In this document: positions 33,610 to 42,598 of the stretch, one piece after another
How the letters are laid out: each line of letters opens with the position of its first letter
How positions within the stretch are numbered: the first letter of the stretch is position 1
Assembly: GCF_019392335.1 (NCBI RefSeq)
Contig: NZ_JAHXRQ010000018.1
Span: 1 to 64,000 of the forward strand
DNA: 64,000 bases
Reading direction: 5' to 3'
Source of the DNA: Mameliella sp. CS4
Lineage (GTDB): Bacteria; Pseudomonadota; Alphaproteobacteria; Rhodobacterales; Rhodobacteraceae
Made by a program: the position numbers and the translations under genes
The notes under the pieces: generated by a model
What the model was told of the DNA's origin: nothing
Seen by the model: only the letters and a program-made list of their open reading frames with translations
Databases searched by the model: none

Positions 33610-34290
33610 ATGCCCGACACAGCAGACAAGATTCTGGACGCCGCCTTGATGCACGTGCCCTTCGACGGCTGGTCCGAAACGAGCTTTCGCGCGGCGGTTT
33701 CCGACGCCGGGGTGGACCCGGTGGTGGGCCGCGGCCTGTTTCCGCGCGGCGCGGTGGACCTGGCCGTCGCTTATCACAAGTGCGGCGATGCCGAAATGCT
33801 GCGCCGGATCGAAGAGGCCGACCTGGACGAGATGCGCTTTCGCGACCGGGTCGCCTTTGCCGTGCGCGCCCGGATCGAGGCCGCCGAGGACCGCGAGGCG
33901 GTGCGGCGCGGAACGACCCTGTTCGCCTTGCCGATCTATGCGCCCGATGGCGCCCGGCTGATCTGGGGCACCGCGGACGCGATCTGGACGGCGCTGGGGG
34001 ACACCTCGCGCGATTTCAACTGGTACACCAAGCGCGCGACGCTTTCGGGGGTCTATTCCTCGACCGTGCTTTACTGGCTGGGCGACGATTCGCTGGGCAG
34101 CGAGGCGACATGGGCCTTCCTGGATCGCCGGATCGAGGACGTGATGCGCTTTGAAAAGGCCAAGGCGCAGGTGCGCGGCAACCGGTTCCTGAGCGGGTTG
34201 ATGGCTGGCCCGGCAAAGATCCTGGACCGGGTGCAGGCGCCTTCCGGGGAAGGCTCCGACGTGCCGGGGGGGCATACCGTTCCCCGCTGA
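33610..34290 (+). CDS. COQ9 family protein
   Basis: A 226-residue protein of the COQ9 family, lipid-binding partners of the ubiquinone hydroxylase COQ7 in ubiquinone synthesis. The N-terminal part is a TetR-like helix bundle (DKILDAALMHVPFDGWSETSFRAA). The C-terminal domain has DFNWYTKRATLSGVYSSTVLYWLGD and a helix ending FLDRRIEDVMRFEKAK, the usual COQ9 signature. The neighbouring quinone oxidoreductase gene, 104 bases downstream on the same strand, fits a quinone theme. rpsU is divergent. Confidence 0.92.
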   Translation: MPDTADKILDAALMHVPFDGWSETSFRAAVSDAGVDPVVGRGLFPRGAVDLAVAYHKCGDAEMLRRIEEADLDEMRFRDRVAFAVRARIEAAEDREAVRRGTTLFALPIYAPDGARLIWGTADAIWTALGDTSRDFNWYTKRATLSGVYSSTVLYWLGDDSLGSEATWAFLDRRIEDVMRFEKAKAQVRGNRFLSGLMAGPAKILDRVQAPSGEGSDVPGGHTVPR

Positions 34291-34394
34291 CCCGAGGGCC
34301 TGCCGCGCGCAATCGGCGCAGGGGGTGGCCCGGGAAACCGCTTTGCCGCCCCGGCCCTGCTTGCTACCAAATCCGCAAACAGGGAGGTTGAACC

Positions 34395-35381
34395 ATGACC
34401 GAAACCATGCGCGCGATCGAGATCACAGAGCCGGGCGGGCCAGAGGTGCTGAAACCGACGACACGCCCGATGCCGCAACCGGCGGCAGGGCAGGTGGTCA
34501 TCAAGGTTGCCTATGCCGGGGTCAACCGCCCCGATGCGCTGCAGCGTGCGGGCAGCTACGCGCCGCCTCCCGGCGCCTCGGACCTGCCGGGGCTGGAAGC
34601 CTCTGGCGAGGTGGTGGCACTGGGCGCAGGGGTTGATTCCGTCTCGCTCGGCGACAAGGTTTGCGCGCTGCTGCCCGGGGGCGGTTACGCGGAATATGTC
34701 GCCACGCCCGCCGCCCATTGTCTGCCGGTGCCGCAGGGCATGGGGATGAAAGAAGCGGCCTGCCTGCCGGAAACCTTCTTCACCGTCTGGTCCAACGTCT
34801 TTCAACGTGGCGGATTGCAGGCCGGTGAGCGTTTTCTGGTCCACGGCGGGTCCAGCGGCATCGGCACGACGGCGATCCAGTTGGCCCATCACTTTGGCGC
34901 GCGGGTCTTTGCCACGGCAGGCTCTGACGCCAAGTGCAAGGCCTGTACCGATCTGGGCGCGGACCGGGCGATCAACTACCGCGACGAGGATTTCGTGGCG
35001 GTGATGAAGGAAGAGGGCGGCGCGAACCTGATCCTCGACATGGTGGGGGGCGACTACCTGCCGCGCGACGTCAAGGCGCTGGCCGAGGACGGGCGGCTGG
35101 TGCAGATCGCCTTTCTGCAAGGTCCCAAGGTCGAGCTGAACTTTGCGCTGGTCATGGTGCGGCGCCTGACGATCACCGGCAGCACCCTGCGCCCGCAAAG
35201 CGACCTGGCCAAGGCGCGAATCGCCGACAGCTTGCGGGAAAAGGTCTGGCCGCTGCTGGACGCGGGCAAGGTCGCTCCGGTGATGGACAGCGAGTTCCCG
35301 ATGGACCAGGCCGCCCAAGCGCATGCGCGCATGGAAAGCTCGGGCCACATCGGCAAGATCGTGTTGAAGGTGGCCGGGTAA
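34395..35381 (+). CDS. NAD(P)H-quinone oxidoreductase (QOR/PIG3-like, zinc-free MDR)
   Basis: A 328-residue medium-chain reductase without the zinc cysteines of alcohol dehydrogenases. It has the family hallmarks VAYAGVNRPDALQRAGSY, PGLEASGEVVALGAGV, the nucleotide site LVHGGSSGIGTTAIQLA and ARMESSGHIGKIVLKV at the C-terminus. It probably reduces quinones or enals with NADPH. The ribosome site AGGGAGG is nine bases before the ATG. Confidence 0.93.
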   Translation: MTETMRAIEITEPGGPEVLKPTTRPMPQPAAGQVVIKVAYAGVNRPDALQRAGSYAPPPGASDLPGLEASGEVVALGAGVDSVSLGDKVCALLPGGGYAEYVATPAAHCLPVPQGMGMKEAACLPETFFTVWSNVFQRGGLQAGERFLVHGGSSGIGTTAIQLAHHFGARVFATAGSDAKCKACTDLGADRAINYRDEDFVAVMKEEGGANLILDMVGGDYLPRDVKALAEDGRLVQIAFLQGPKVELNFALVMVRRLTITGSTLRPQSDLAKARIADSLREKVWPLLDAGKVAPVMDSEFPMDQAAQAHARMESSGHIGKIVLKVAG

Positions 35382-35473
35382 GGGGGCGCTGCCCCCTCTT
35401 GGCCGCTGGCCAATTCACCCCCGGAGGTATTTTGGGCCCAAAGAAACTGGGGCGCGGCGCTGGTTCGCGCCCC
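35381..35473. repeat. Cluster of intergenic hairpins and a conserved repeat core
   Basis: Three hairpins stand in tandem after the quinone oxidoreductase stop: AGGGGGC-GCT-GCCCCCT (35381-35397), TTGGCC-GCT-GGCCAA (35399-35413) and GGGGCGCG/CGCGCCCC (35449-35473). Between them lies CCCCCGGAGGTATTTT (35418-35433), followed by AAAGAA. The same core occurs on the opposite strand near 12538-12566. The convergent DUF2189 gene ends just beyond. Confidence 0.6.
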
Positions 35474-35480
35474 GGTGCGT

Positions 35481-36332
35481 TCAGGCGACGGCGCGGCGAT
35501 AGAGATGCCAGGTCGCGTGTCCCAGCACGGGCAGGACGATGACCAGTCCGATGAGGGCGGGAATGCTGCCCAGAACCAGGCCCACCGTGACGATGGCGCC
35601 CCAGGTCAGGATCACGCGGGGGTTTTCCCGCGTGACACGCACCGAGGTCAGCACCGCCACCGGCAGGCCCACCGCCCGGTCCAACAGGAGCGGGAAGGAC
35701 ACCACGCTGGTGGCCAGGACGGCCAGGGCAAAGACCCCGCCGATCGCGCAACCCAGCACGATCATCACCAGCCCCGGACCGCTGGCGAGGTCGCCGAGGA
35801 AGGCGCCGATGGAGACCGGTGCCTCCGGTCCGAGTGTCGCGCCGTAGAGGTGTCCGGCCACCACCAGCCAGAGGCAGAAGATCACCGCAAGGTAGATCCC
35901 CATCACCAGGATCGAGGCGAAGCGCGGGCTTTCCACCACCTTGAGTGCGCCGAGCCAGCCGATCTCTTCGCCCTGTTCGCGGCGGCGGCTGATTTCATAG
36001 ACGCCCACCGCGGTAACCGGCCCCAGCAGGGCAAACCCGGCGATCAGGGGAAAGATCAGCGGGACGAGGTCCATGTTGAGCGCGGCAAGCGCCAGTACGA
36101 TGCCGATGACCGGGTAGAGCAGCACAAGGAACATCACATCGGTTCGGCATTGCTGGAAATCGCGCCAACCGACCGACAAGGCGTCTCGCAGGTCCTGATT
36201 GGTCAGGTGCCGGGTGCGGGGCGGAGTGCTGTCTTCGCTGCCGAGGGTCTGCGCGGAGTCCGCCGCGTGTCGCCCGGCCAGCCCGAAGGCACTGGCCAGC
36301 CAGGTTCCGGGATTTCCGATGGTCTGAGGCAT
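35481..36332 (-). CDS. DUF2189 family membrane protein
   Basis: A 283-residue polytopic inner-membrane protein with about six hydrophobic helices. A cytoplasmic N-terminus with NQDLRDALSVGWRDFQQCRTD precedes the first helix, as in DUF2189 proteins. Later segments include LLGPVTAVGVYEISRRREQG and VVSFPLLLDRAVGLPVAV. The function is unknown. ATG 36332 is chosen because GGAGAGG lies four bases upstream; the frame is open to 36359. Confidence 0.84.
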   Translation of the reverse strand: MPQTIGNPGTWLASAFGLAGRHAADSAQTLGSEDSTPPRTRHLTNQDLRDALSVGWRDFQQCRTDVMFLVLLYPVIGIVLALAALNMDLVPLIFPLIAGFALLGPVTAVGVYEISRRREQGEEIGWLGALKVVESPRFASILVMGIYLAVIFCLWLVVAGHLYGATLGPEAPVSIGAFLGDLASGPGLVMIVLGCAIGGVFALAVLATSVVSFPLLLDRAVGLPVAVLTSVRVTRENPRVILTWGAIVTVGLVLGSIPALIGLVIVLPVLGHATWHLYRRAVA

Positions 36333-36569
36333 GAGTCCTCTCCTCTTGGCGATTGTCACGCCAACCGGAGGCCCCGCCGCGCGGCGACGGGCAGGCCGGT
36401 CGAACGCGTTGATGCGTCAAATTGTAGCACAGTTTTGGGGTGAGCCCCATCACGGTGATGAGAGGGGCCCGGGGTCAACAGACCGAAAGGGGTTTGATCC
36501 GGCTCAACACGCGGGCACCGAAACCGGGGTAGGGTTGTCGGACATGAGCGGATCGGGGAGGGGCGTGAC

Positions 36570-37160
36570 ATGTTGGACGGCCTTGGGAAGCTGGCTTTCG
36601 GTATCCTGTTGGGTCTGTCATTGGGCGTGCCTGTCGAGGCAGGGGATATGCCGCTTGGCCTGACGACCCCGGCGGGCTGTGTTCTGGATGAAGACGGCGA
36701 GGGAAGCTGGTCCTGCGACTACCGGACGGCAGAGGGAAGGTCGCGGCGGTTTCTGGTCAGTTACCAGGAGGTCAGGCTGGAACAATCGGTCGTTGCCGGT
36801 TTGCGGGAACTGGACCGGACGTCGCTTCGCCTGATCATGGAATCCGAGATCGAGAAGATCGATGCCCGCCGCGCGGAGGCCGCCGAGTCCGGCGGCGATC
36901 ATGATCGTCTGCGCTACGGCTTTTTATCGCCCGCCGAGGTGCCGGACGGGTTCCTTGCCTGCGCCGAGATGCGCGATGTCATGGTGTTGGACGGGTCGGA
37001 CATTCGCAATGACAGGTTTCACCTGCACTGCTGGAACCTGAACCCGAAAGCCGGAACCGCGGTTCAGGCGTTGATTTCCATAATCGAGTTCAACCCGCTG
37101 GACGTGCCGGTTTCCTCTGCCTTGCAGGAGGACTACACTCGCCTGAGGGAGACGTTCTGA
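36570..37160 (+). CDS. Exported protein of unknown function
   Basis: A 196-residue protein with a signal peptide (about 1-24, ending PVEAGD). The mature protein has four cysteines, two near the N-terminus and two in the C-terminal half, which could form periplasmic disulphides. I do not recognise the family. GGAGGGG is five bases before the ATG. Upstream at 36494-36507, TTGATCCGGCTCAA resembles an FNR site with one mismatch, which is weak evidence only. It converges on hemC with a seven-base gap. Confidence 0.7.
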   Translation: MLDGLGKLAFGILLGLSLGVPVEAGDMPLGLTTPAGCVLDEDGEGSWSCDYRTAEGRSRRFLVSYQEVRLEQSVVAGLRELDRTSLRLIMESEIEKIDARRAEAAESGGDHDRLRYGFLSPAEVPDGFLACAEMRDVMVLDGSDIRNDRFHLHCWNLNPKAGTAVQALISIIEFNPLDVPVSSALQEDYTRLRETF

Positions 37161-37167
37161 CCGCCTT

Positions 37168-38124
37168 TCAGGCCTTGTGGTCGAAGAACCCCTCGCCGGC
37201 CCGCGACAGCAGGTCCGCCGCCAGGCTGCGGCCAAGTTCGGCCCCTTGGGCAATAGGGCCGGTGATCTCGCCTGCATGGGACTCGGACCCGTCGGTTTTC
37301 AGGATTTCACCGCGCAGGCGCAGGGTATCGCCGTCCAGTTCCGCCAGCGCGGCGATGGGCGTCTCGCAGGACCCGTCGAGCGCGGCCAGGAAGGCGCGTT
37401 CGGCGTTCAGCCGCAGGGCCGTTGTCGCGTCGTGGATGGCGGCCAGCATGTCGCGCGCGCGGGTGTCGTCGCTGCGCCGTTCGATGCCGATGGCGCCCTG
37501 CGCCACCGCGGGCAGCATGTCTTCGGGCGCGACGGCGGTCTGGGGCACCTCGGCCATGCCTAGGCGATTCAGCCCTGCGCAGGCCAGGAACGTGGCCCGG
37601 GCCACACCGTCATGCAGCTTTTTCAGACGTGTCTGCAGGTTGCCGCGGAACTCGACCACGGCCAGGTCGGGGCGGCGGTGCAGCAACTGCGCCCGGCGCC
37701 GCAGCGACGAGGTGCCGACGACCGCGCCCTCCGGCAGATCGTGGATCGAGGCGAACTCGGGGCAGATGAAGGCGTCGCGCACGTCCTCGCGCGGCAGGTA
37801 ACAGTCCAGCACCAGCCCCTCGGGCTGTTCGGTGGGCATGTCCTTCATCGAATGCACGGCCAGGTCGATGGTGCCCGCCAGCATCGCCTCTTCGATTTCC
37901 TTGGTGAAAAGGCCCTTGTTGCCGATCTCTTTCAGCGGGCGGTCGGCGTCGATCAGGCTGCGGTCGTCGCCGGTGGTCTTGATGACAACGATTTCAAAGG
38001 CGTCCTGCGGCAGGTCGAAGGCGGCGGCCAGACGACGCTGCGTCTCATGCGCCTGGGCCAGCGCGAGCGGCGAACCGCGGGTGCCGAGTTTCAGCGGGGA
38101 TTGGGGCGTGGGCAGATCGGTCAT
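37168..38124 (-). CDS. hemC: Hydroxymethylbilane synthase (porphobilinogen deaminase)
   Basis: A 318-residue enzyme that joins four porphobilinogens into hydroxymethylbilane in tetrapyrrole synthesis. The N-terminal LGTRGSPLALAQAHE, the catalytic Asp in IDLAVHSMKDMPTE (Asp87), the substrate-site arginines in GTSSLRRRAQLL and VVEFRGNLQTRLKKL, and the dipyrromethane-cofactor cysteine Cys253 (DGSCETPIAAL) are all present. It is divergent from hemE, the enzyme two steps later, so they share a 146-bp promoter region. Confidence 0.97.
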   Translation of the reverse strand: MTDLPTPQSPLKLGTRGSPLALAQAHETQRRLAAAFDLPQDAFEIVVIKTTGDDRSLIDADRPLKEIGNKGLFTKEIEEAMLAGTIDLAVHSMKDMPTEQPEGLVLDCYLPREDVRDAFICPEFASIHDLPEGAVVGTSSLRRRAQLLHRRPDLAVVEFRGNLQTRLKKLHDGVARATFLACAGLNRLGMAEVPQTAVAPEDMLPAVAQGAIGIERRSDDTRARDMLAAIHDATTALRLNAERAFLAALDGSCETPIAALAELDGDTLRLRGEILKTDGSESHAGEITGPIAQGAELGRSLAADLLSRAGEGFFDHKA

Positions 38125-38270
38125 GGGTCAAGGGTTAGCGCGGTGCGGCAAGAAAGGAAACGGGATTTGCGGCTGCGGGGATGCGTCACGCGCGCCCGGT
38201 CCGTCAAGGCGGCTTGACACCGGCGGGCCTGCGTCGGACCAAGGCCCCCGGACCTGGAGGAGCGAGAGCG

Positions 38271-39299
38271 ATGACCAAGACGATCCTGCGTGCCCTTGCG
38301 GGCGAGACCCTGCCGACGCCGCCGATCTGGATGATGCGGCAGGCCGGGCGTTACCTGCCGGAATACAAGGCGACGCGGGCCGAGGCCGGGGATTTCCTGT
38401 CGCTCTGCTACAATCCCGATCTTGCGACAGAGGTGACGCTGCAGCCGATCCGGCGCTACGGGTTCGACGCGGCAATCCTTTTCGCGGACATCCTGCTGTT
38501 GCCGCAGGCGCTGGGCATGGACCTGTGGTTCGTCACCGGCGAGGGGCCGCGCCTGTCGACCATCACCAGCGAGCCTGAGTTCGACGCGCTGGGCCGGGGC
38601 GAGATGATCCACGACACGTTGCACCCGATCTACCAGACGGTGCGCAACCTCTCGACCGCGCTGCCCTCGGACACCACGCTGATCGGTTTCGCGGGCGCGC
38701 CCTGGACCGTCGCGACCTACATGATCGCCGGGAAGGGCACCAAGGACCAGGGACCAGCCCATGCGCTGAAGGCCGAGAACCGCGCGCTGTTCGAGAAGAT
38801 CATCGACCGGTTGACCGAGGCCACCATCGACTACCTCTCGGAGCAGGTGAAAGCCGGGGCCGAAGTGGTCAAGATCTTCGACAGTTGGGCCGGGTCTTTG
38901 CAGGGAGAGGATTTCGACCGCTACTGCACCGCGCCCGCGCGGACCATCACGCAAGAGCTGAAAAGCCGTTTCCCGGGGCTGCCCGTCATCGCCTTTCCAC
39001 GCCAGGCGGGGGACAAATACGTGGGTTTCCATAAGGCGACAGGCGCGGACTGCGTGGCCATCGATGACAGTGTGACGCCGGAATGGGCGGCGGAGCATGT
39101 GCAGGTTTCGGGCTGCGTGCAGGGCAACCTTGCCTCGTCGCACATGGTGACGGGCGGCCAGGCGCTGGTGGATGAGACGCGGCGCGTGGTCGAAGCCTTC
39201 CGCAAGGGGCCGCATATCTTCAATCTGGGCCACGGGATCACGCCGGATGCGGACCCGGAGAACGTACAGCTTATGATCGATACGGTTCGGGCGATGTAA
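38271..39299 (+). CDS. hemE: Uroporphyrinogen decarboxylase
   Basis: A 342-residue cytoplasmic enzyme converting uroporphyrinogen III to coproporphyrinogen III. Signatures are WMMRQAGRYLPEYKATR near the N-terminus, GFAGAPWTVATYMIAGKG, FDSWAGSLQGEDFDRYC, and the C-terminal NLGHGITPDADPENV. ATG at 38271 is preceded by GGAGG and gives the standard length; a longer open frame exists to 38181. It is paired head-to-head with hemC. Confidence 0.97.
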   Translation: MTKTILRALAGETLPTPPIWMMRQAGRYLPEYKATRAEAGDFLSLCYNPDLATEVTLQPIRRYGFDAAILFADILLLPQALGMDLWFVTGEGPRLSTITSEPEFDALGRGEMIHDTLHPIYQTVRNLSTALPSDTTLIGFAGAPWTVATYMIAGKGTKDQGPAHALKAENRALFEKIIDRLTEATIDYLSEQVKAGAEVVKIFDSWAGSLQGEDFDRYCTAPARTITQELKSRFPGLPVIAFPRQAGDKYVGFHKATGADCVAIDDSVTPEWAAEHVQVSGCVQGNLASSHMVTGGQALVDETRRVVEAFRKGPHIFNLGHGITPDADPENVQLMIDTVRAM

Positions 39300-39503
39300 A
39301 CGACCTGATGCGTTCGGTCGGGCTGTGACTGACGAGCCTTCTTTCGGAAGGAAGGCATGTTGGTGCGAAGTGGTTGCGTTGAACGAGGCCGAAGGCCGCC
39401 GCGCGCATCGTCGATGCGCGGCGTTACTCAGCTGCTCCAGAACCCTGCTGTTGGCGTGTCGTCGATATTGCGTCCCGACGACGCCGGGACGCCGGGTGCG
39501 GTC

Positions 39504-40565
39504 TCACACATGCGCCGGTTGGCCGCGCCCGCCCAGGATGACGTCCATGCTCATCCCGCCGACCCACATGCAGAACAGCGCCAGCCAGGCGGTCCCGGCA
39601 AAGATCGACCCGCCCGAGACGCCCGCGCCGATGGCGCAGCCGCCCGCCAGCATTCCGCCGAACCCCATCATCACCGCGCCGATCATCGCGTTGCGCATCG
39701 GCGACGGACCTTCGAACCCCTGGAACTTCAGCTCCTTGCTGACAAGGGCGGCGAGGAAGGAGCCCAGAACGACCCCGGGCACCAGCCCGATGTCGAATTC
39801 CAGCACCGAATTGTGGTCGAGGAAGAACATCAGCGTGTTGGCGGAAGGCCCGGTGAAGGTCAGGCTTTCGATCTGGACCGGCTCGAAGGCGACCTGGCTC
39901 AACGCATGAGTCAGCCCATAGCCCACGGCGGCGGCAAACCCCACGCCGGAGGCGAAGACCAGTCGGGAAAAGCCGATCCGGTTGCGGCGGCTGAGCTCCA
40001 GCGCCAAGAGCGCGATGGCAAGCCCGATCACAAGCCCGGCCTCGCGCGGCAGGTGCAACGCGGCCAGCAGGTCCATGTTCCGCCCTCCGGAGGTGACCCA
40101 TAGCGCGGCCAACCGGTCGCGCAGGGGGGCGAGCCAGCCGGTCAGGGACATCTGCGCCACCACGGCAAAGATCAGCCCGGACACCACGGACCGCAGGTTG
40201 CCCGTCGCGGCCAGAACCAGCAACCTGCCGGAACAGCCCCGCGCCAGCACCATGCCCGCCCCAAAGAGCAGGCCACCGATGACCGCGCCGGACCAGCTGC
40301 CCGGCACCGCCATCATGCGCGCCTCTGACGTGTCGAGCAGGCCCAGGATCTGCGCGCCCTGTACCCAGACCACGGCGGTGGAAAAGGTCAGCAGCCAGAC
40401 CGCCACCTTGTCCTGCATCATGCCACGGGCGAATTCGACCGTGGCGGCCCGCAGGCAGAACCGGGACCGCTGCGCCGCCACGCCGAAGATCACGCCAGTG
40501 ATCAGGCCAAAGAGCGCCGCCGTCGGGTTTTCTCCGATCCGGTCGATCAGGGGAACGATATCCAT
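39504..40565 (-). CDS. YeeE/YedE family sulfur-compound transporter
   Basis: A 353-residue polytopic membrane protein made of two similar halves, each with about four or five helices. The family cysteine motifs occur in both: AQRSRFCLRAA and LARGCSGRLL in the first, GGCAIGAGVSGGS in the second. Relatives such as TsuA import thiosulfate, and others work with TusA-like sulfur carriers, so uptake of a reduced sulfur compound is likely. The ATG at 40565 follows GAGGAGG. An FNR-like box lies 60 bp upstream. Confidence 0.88.
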   Translation of the reverse strand: MDIVPLIDRIGENPTAALFGLITGVIFGVAAQRSRFCLRAATVEFARGMMQDKVAVWLLTFSTAVVWVQGAQILGLLDTSEARMMAVPGSWSGAVIGGLLFGAGMVLARGCSGRLLVLAATGNLRSVVSGLIFAVVAQMSLTGWLAPLRDRLAALWVTSGGRNMDLLAALHLPREAGLVIGLAIALLALELSRRNRIGFSRLVFASGVGFAAAVGYGLTHALSQVAFEPVQIESLTFTGPSANTLMFFLDHNSVLEFDIGLVPGVVLGSFLAALVSKELKFQGFEGPSPMRNAMIGAVMMGFGGMLAGGCAIGAGVSGGSIFAGTAWLALFCMWVGGMSMDVILGGRGQPAHV

Positions 40566-40624
40566 GTCGGTGCCTCCTCGCGCGTGCTGGGCCGTGTGAT
40601 GCACCGGAACGGGCCGGAGTTGCC

Positions 40625-40638
40625 TTGATACAGATCAT
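40625..40638. promoter_or_regulatory. FNR/FnrL-like box
   Basis: TTGAT-ACAG-ATCAT differs from the FNR consensus TTGAT-N4-ATCAA at one position. It sits between the divergent YeeE-like gene (60 bp from its start) and the cupin gene (176 bp from its start). Oxygen control of the transporter is the simplest reading. Confidence 0.55.
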
Positions 40639-40813
40639 GAAGATTGCATGTCGCGCAGCGGAGGTGCCGATGGGGCAAGTTGTCCACAGGCGACAGCCCT
40701 GTCGCAAACCGGCCTCCCCGTGGCGACAAAACCCAGTCGCAGCCGGGACAGAGGCGCAGGGGGCGATTCGGGCATGCTCTTTGGAACACCCCGTGCGCAA
40801 AAGGAGAGGCGTC

Positions 40814-41251
40814 ATGGACTTCGACATGGAATTCGCCAACGAGATGATGATGGCGGTGGCCAAGCTGCCGGTTATCGCGAACGCCGACCACGCACCGCTG
40901 GAAGGCGGCGAGGATCCGGCCTTTGGCACGGTGCGCTGGCGGACGCTGTTTTCGGCCGACAAGACCTCGACCTCCGGCATGGTGATGGGTGTGGCGGAGT
41001 TCGGCCCCTCCGGAACCCTGCTGCCGCATCGCCACAGCCCCGCCGAGATCTATTTCGGCCTCGAAGGCTCGGGCATCGTGACCATCGACGGCGTGCCGCA
41101 TGAACTGACGCCGGGCACCGCGCTGTATATCCCCGAGGATGCGGAACATGACACCGTGGCCGGGGCAGAGGGGCTGCGGTTCCTCTATGTCTTTGCCAAG
41201 GATCGTTTCGCGGAGGTGGAATACCGGTTTTCAGAGGCGCAGGCGCTCTGA
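40814..41251 (+). CDS. Single-domain cupin, candidate DMSP-lyase-like enzyme
   Basis: A 145-residue cupin. Motif 1 is PHRHSPAEIYFGLEG and motif 2 ends PEDAEHDTV, giving metal ligands His72, His74, Glu78 and His112 with Tyr80 beside them. The spacing (H, +2 H, +6 E, +8 Y, +40 H) equals that reported for the small DMSP lyases DddW and DddK, in which the tyrosine is catalytic. Many other small cupins share parts of this pattern, so DMSP lyase activity is only a hypothesis. AAGGAGAGG is four bases before the ATG. The next gene is an MFS transporter. Confidence 0.8.
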   Translation: MDFDMEFANEMMMAVAKLPVIANADHAPLEGGEDPAFGTVRWRTLFSADKTSTSGMVMGVAEFGPSGTLLPHRHSPAEIYFGLEGSGIVTIDGVPHELTPGTALYIPEDAEHDTVAGAEGLRFLYVFAKDRFAEVEYRFSEAQAL

Positions 41252-41366
41252 GACCCGCGCCCCGGCCGCTGCTTTCGGGACCTGCGCCCGAGGCGGCGGC
41301 TGGAATGTGCATTTGTGCACCGAACCGGGACTCGCCAAGCCAAGAGTGGCGGCGTAAAGCAAAACC

Positions 41367-42596
41367 ATGACCCCGGTTCCTCTTTCAGAAGCGCGCCACC
41401 TTCCGGTCTGGCGGCGCCCGATTGCCCTGCTGGCGCTCATGGCGATTGCCATGCCGCTGTCCTTTGCCACCTGGTCGGCCCTGCTCAACAATTTCGTCAT
41501 CGAGGTGGCTAATTTCGAAGGCAAGCACATCGGCTGGCTGCACACGGTGCGCGAGATCCCCGGCTTTCTCGCCATCGGGGTGATCCTTGTTCTGCTGGTG
41601 GTGCGGGAACAGGTGCTGGCGCTGGTGTCGCTGGCGCTGTTGGGCGTGGCAACGGCGATCACGGCGATGTTTCCCAGCCTCGGCGGGCTGCTTTTCGTGA
41701 CCTTGCTGAGTTCCATCGGCTTTCACTATTACGAGACGGTGAACCAGAGCCTGCAATTACAGTGGCTGCCCAAGGACCGGGCGCCGCAGATGCTGGGCTG
41801 GCTGGTGGCCGTGGGGTCGGCCGCGACCTTTGTCGCCTATGCCTGCATCGTCGTGACGTGGCGGACCTATGATCTGCCGTACAGCGTTGTTTATGTCGTC
41901 GCCGGGGTGCTGACGCTGGGGATCACCGCCTGGTGCGCCTTTGCCTTTCCGCAATTCGAAAGCCCCAACCCACAGGTCAAGACATTCGTCCTGCGCCGCC
42001 GCTACTGGCTGTACTATGCGCTGCAGTTCATGTCGGGCGCGCGGCGGCAGATCTTTGTCGTCTTCGCGGCCTTCATGATGGTCGAACGCTTTGGCTATGA
42101 TGTGCACGAGATCACCTCGCTCTACCTCGTGACGCTGGTCCTGAGCATGGTGGCGACGCCGATCTTTGGCCAGGTGGTGGCGCGGTTCGGCGAACGCAAC
42201 GCGCTGACCTTTGAATACATCGGGCTGACGCTGGTGTTCCTGGCCTACGGCGGGCTGTTCTGGTTCGGCTGGGGCGTGGTTCTGGCCGCGACGCTCTATG
42301 TGATCGATCACATCTTTTTCGGCTTTGCCTTCGCGCTGAAGACCTATTTCCAGAAAATCGCCGACCCGGGGGACATGGCGCCCACCGCCGCCGTGGCCTT
42401 TACCATCAACCATATCGCGGCGGTCTTTCTGCCGGCGACGCTGGGCTATCTCTGGGATACCTCGCCGGGGTCCGTCTTTGGCCTCGCGGCGGGCATGGCA
42501 CTGACCAGCCTGGCGCTGGCACTGATGATCCCGCGCCACCCCGAACCGGGCAATGAGACCGTCTTTAGCGGGGTTGTCGCGGCCCCGGCGGAATAG
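41367..42596 (+). CDS. MFS transporter
   Basis: A 409-residue major-facilitator protein with about 12 membrane helices. The first helix pair has MAIAMPLSFATWSALLNNF and the loop HIGWLHTVREIPGFLA; the second half begins near QFMSGARRQIFVVF. The substrate cannot be read from the sequence. It follows the cupin gene by 115 bases on the same strand and is two bases from the MATE gene, so it forms a unit with the latter. No strong ribosome site precedes its ATG. Confidence 0.88.
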   Translation: MTPVPLSEARHLPVWRRPIALLALMAIAMPLSFATWSALLNNFVIEVANFEGKHIGWLHTVREIPGFLAIGVILVLLVVREQVLALVSLALLGVATAITAMFPSLGGLLFVTLLSSIGFHYYETVNQSLQLQWLPKDRAPQMLGWLVAVGSAATFVAYACIVVTWRTYDLPYSVVYVVAGVLTLGITAWCAFAFPQFESPNPQVKTFVLRRRYWLYYALQFMSGARRQIFVVFAAFMMVERFGYDVHEITSLYLVTLVLSMVATPIFGQVVARFGERNALTFEYIGLTLVFLAYGGLFWFGWGVVLAATLYVIDHIFFGFAFALKTYFQKIADPGDMAPTAAVAFTINHIAAVFLPATLGYLWDTSPGSVFGLAAGMALTSLALALMIPRHPEPGNETVFSGVVAAPAE

Positions 42597-42598
42597 GC

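Noticed and set aside
39424..40980. 518-codon minus-strand frame over the YeeE/YedE gene
   Set aside because: The overlapping frame 39504-40565 has membrane helices and cysteine motifs; the longer frame is Arg-rich and featureless.
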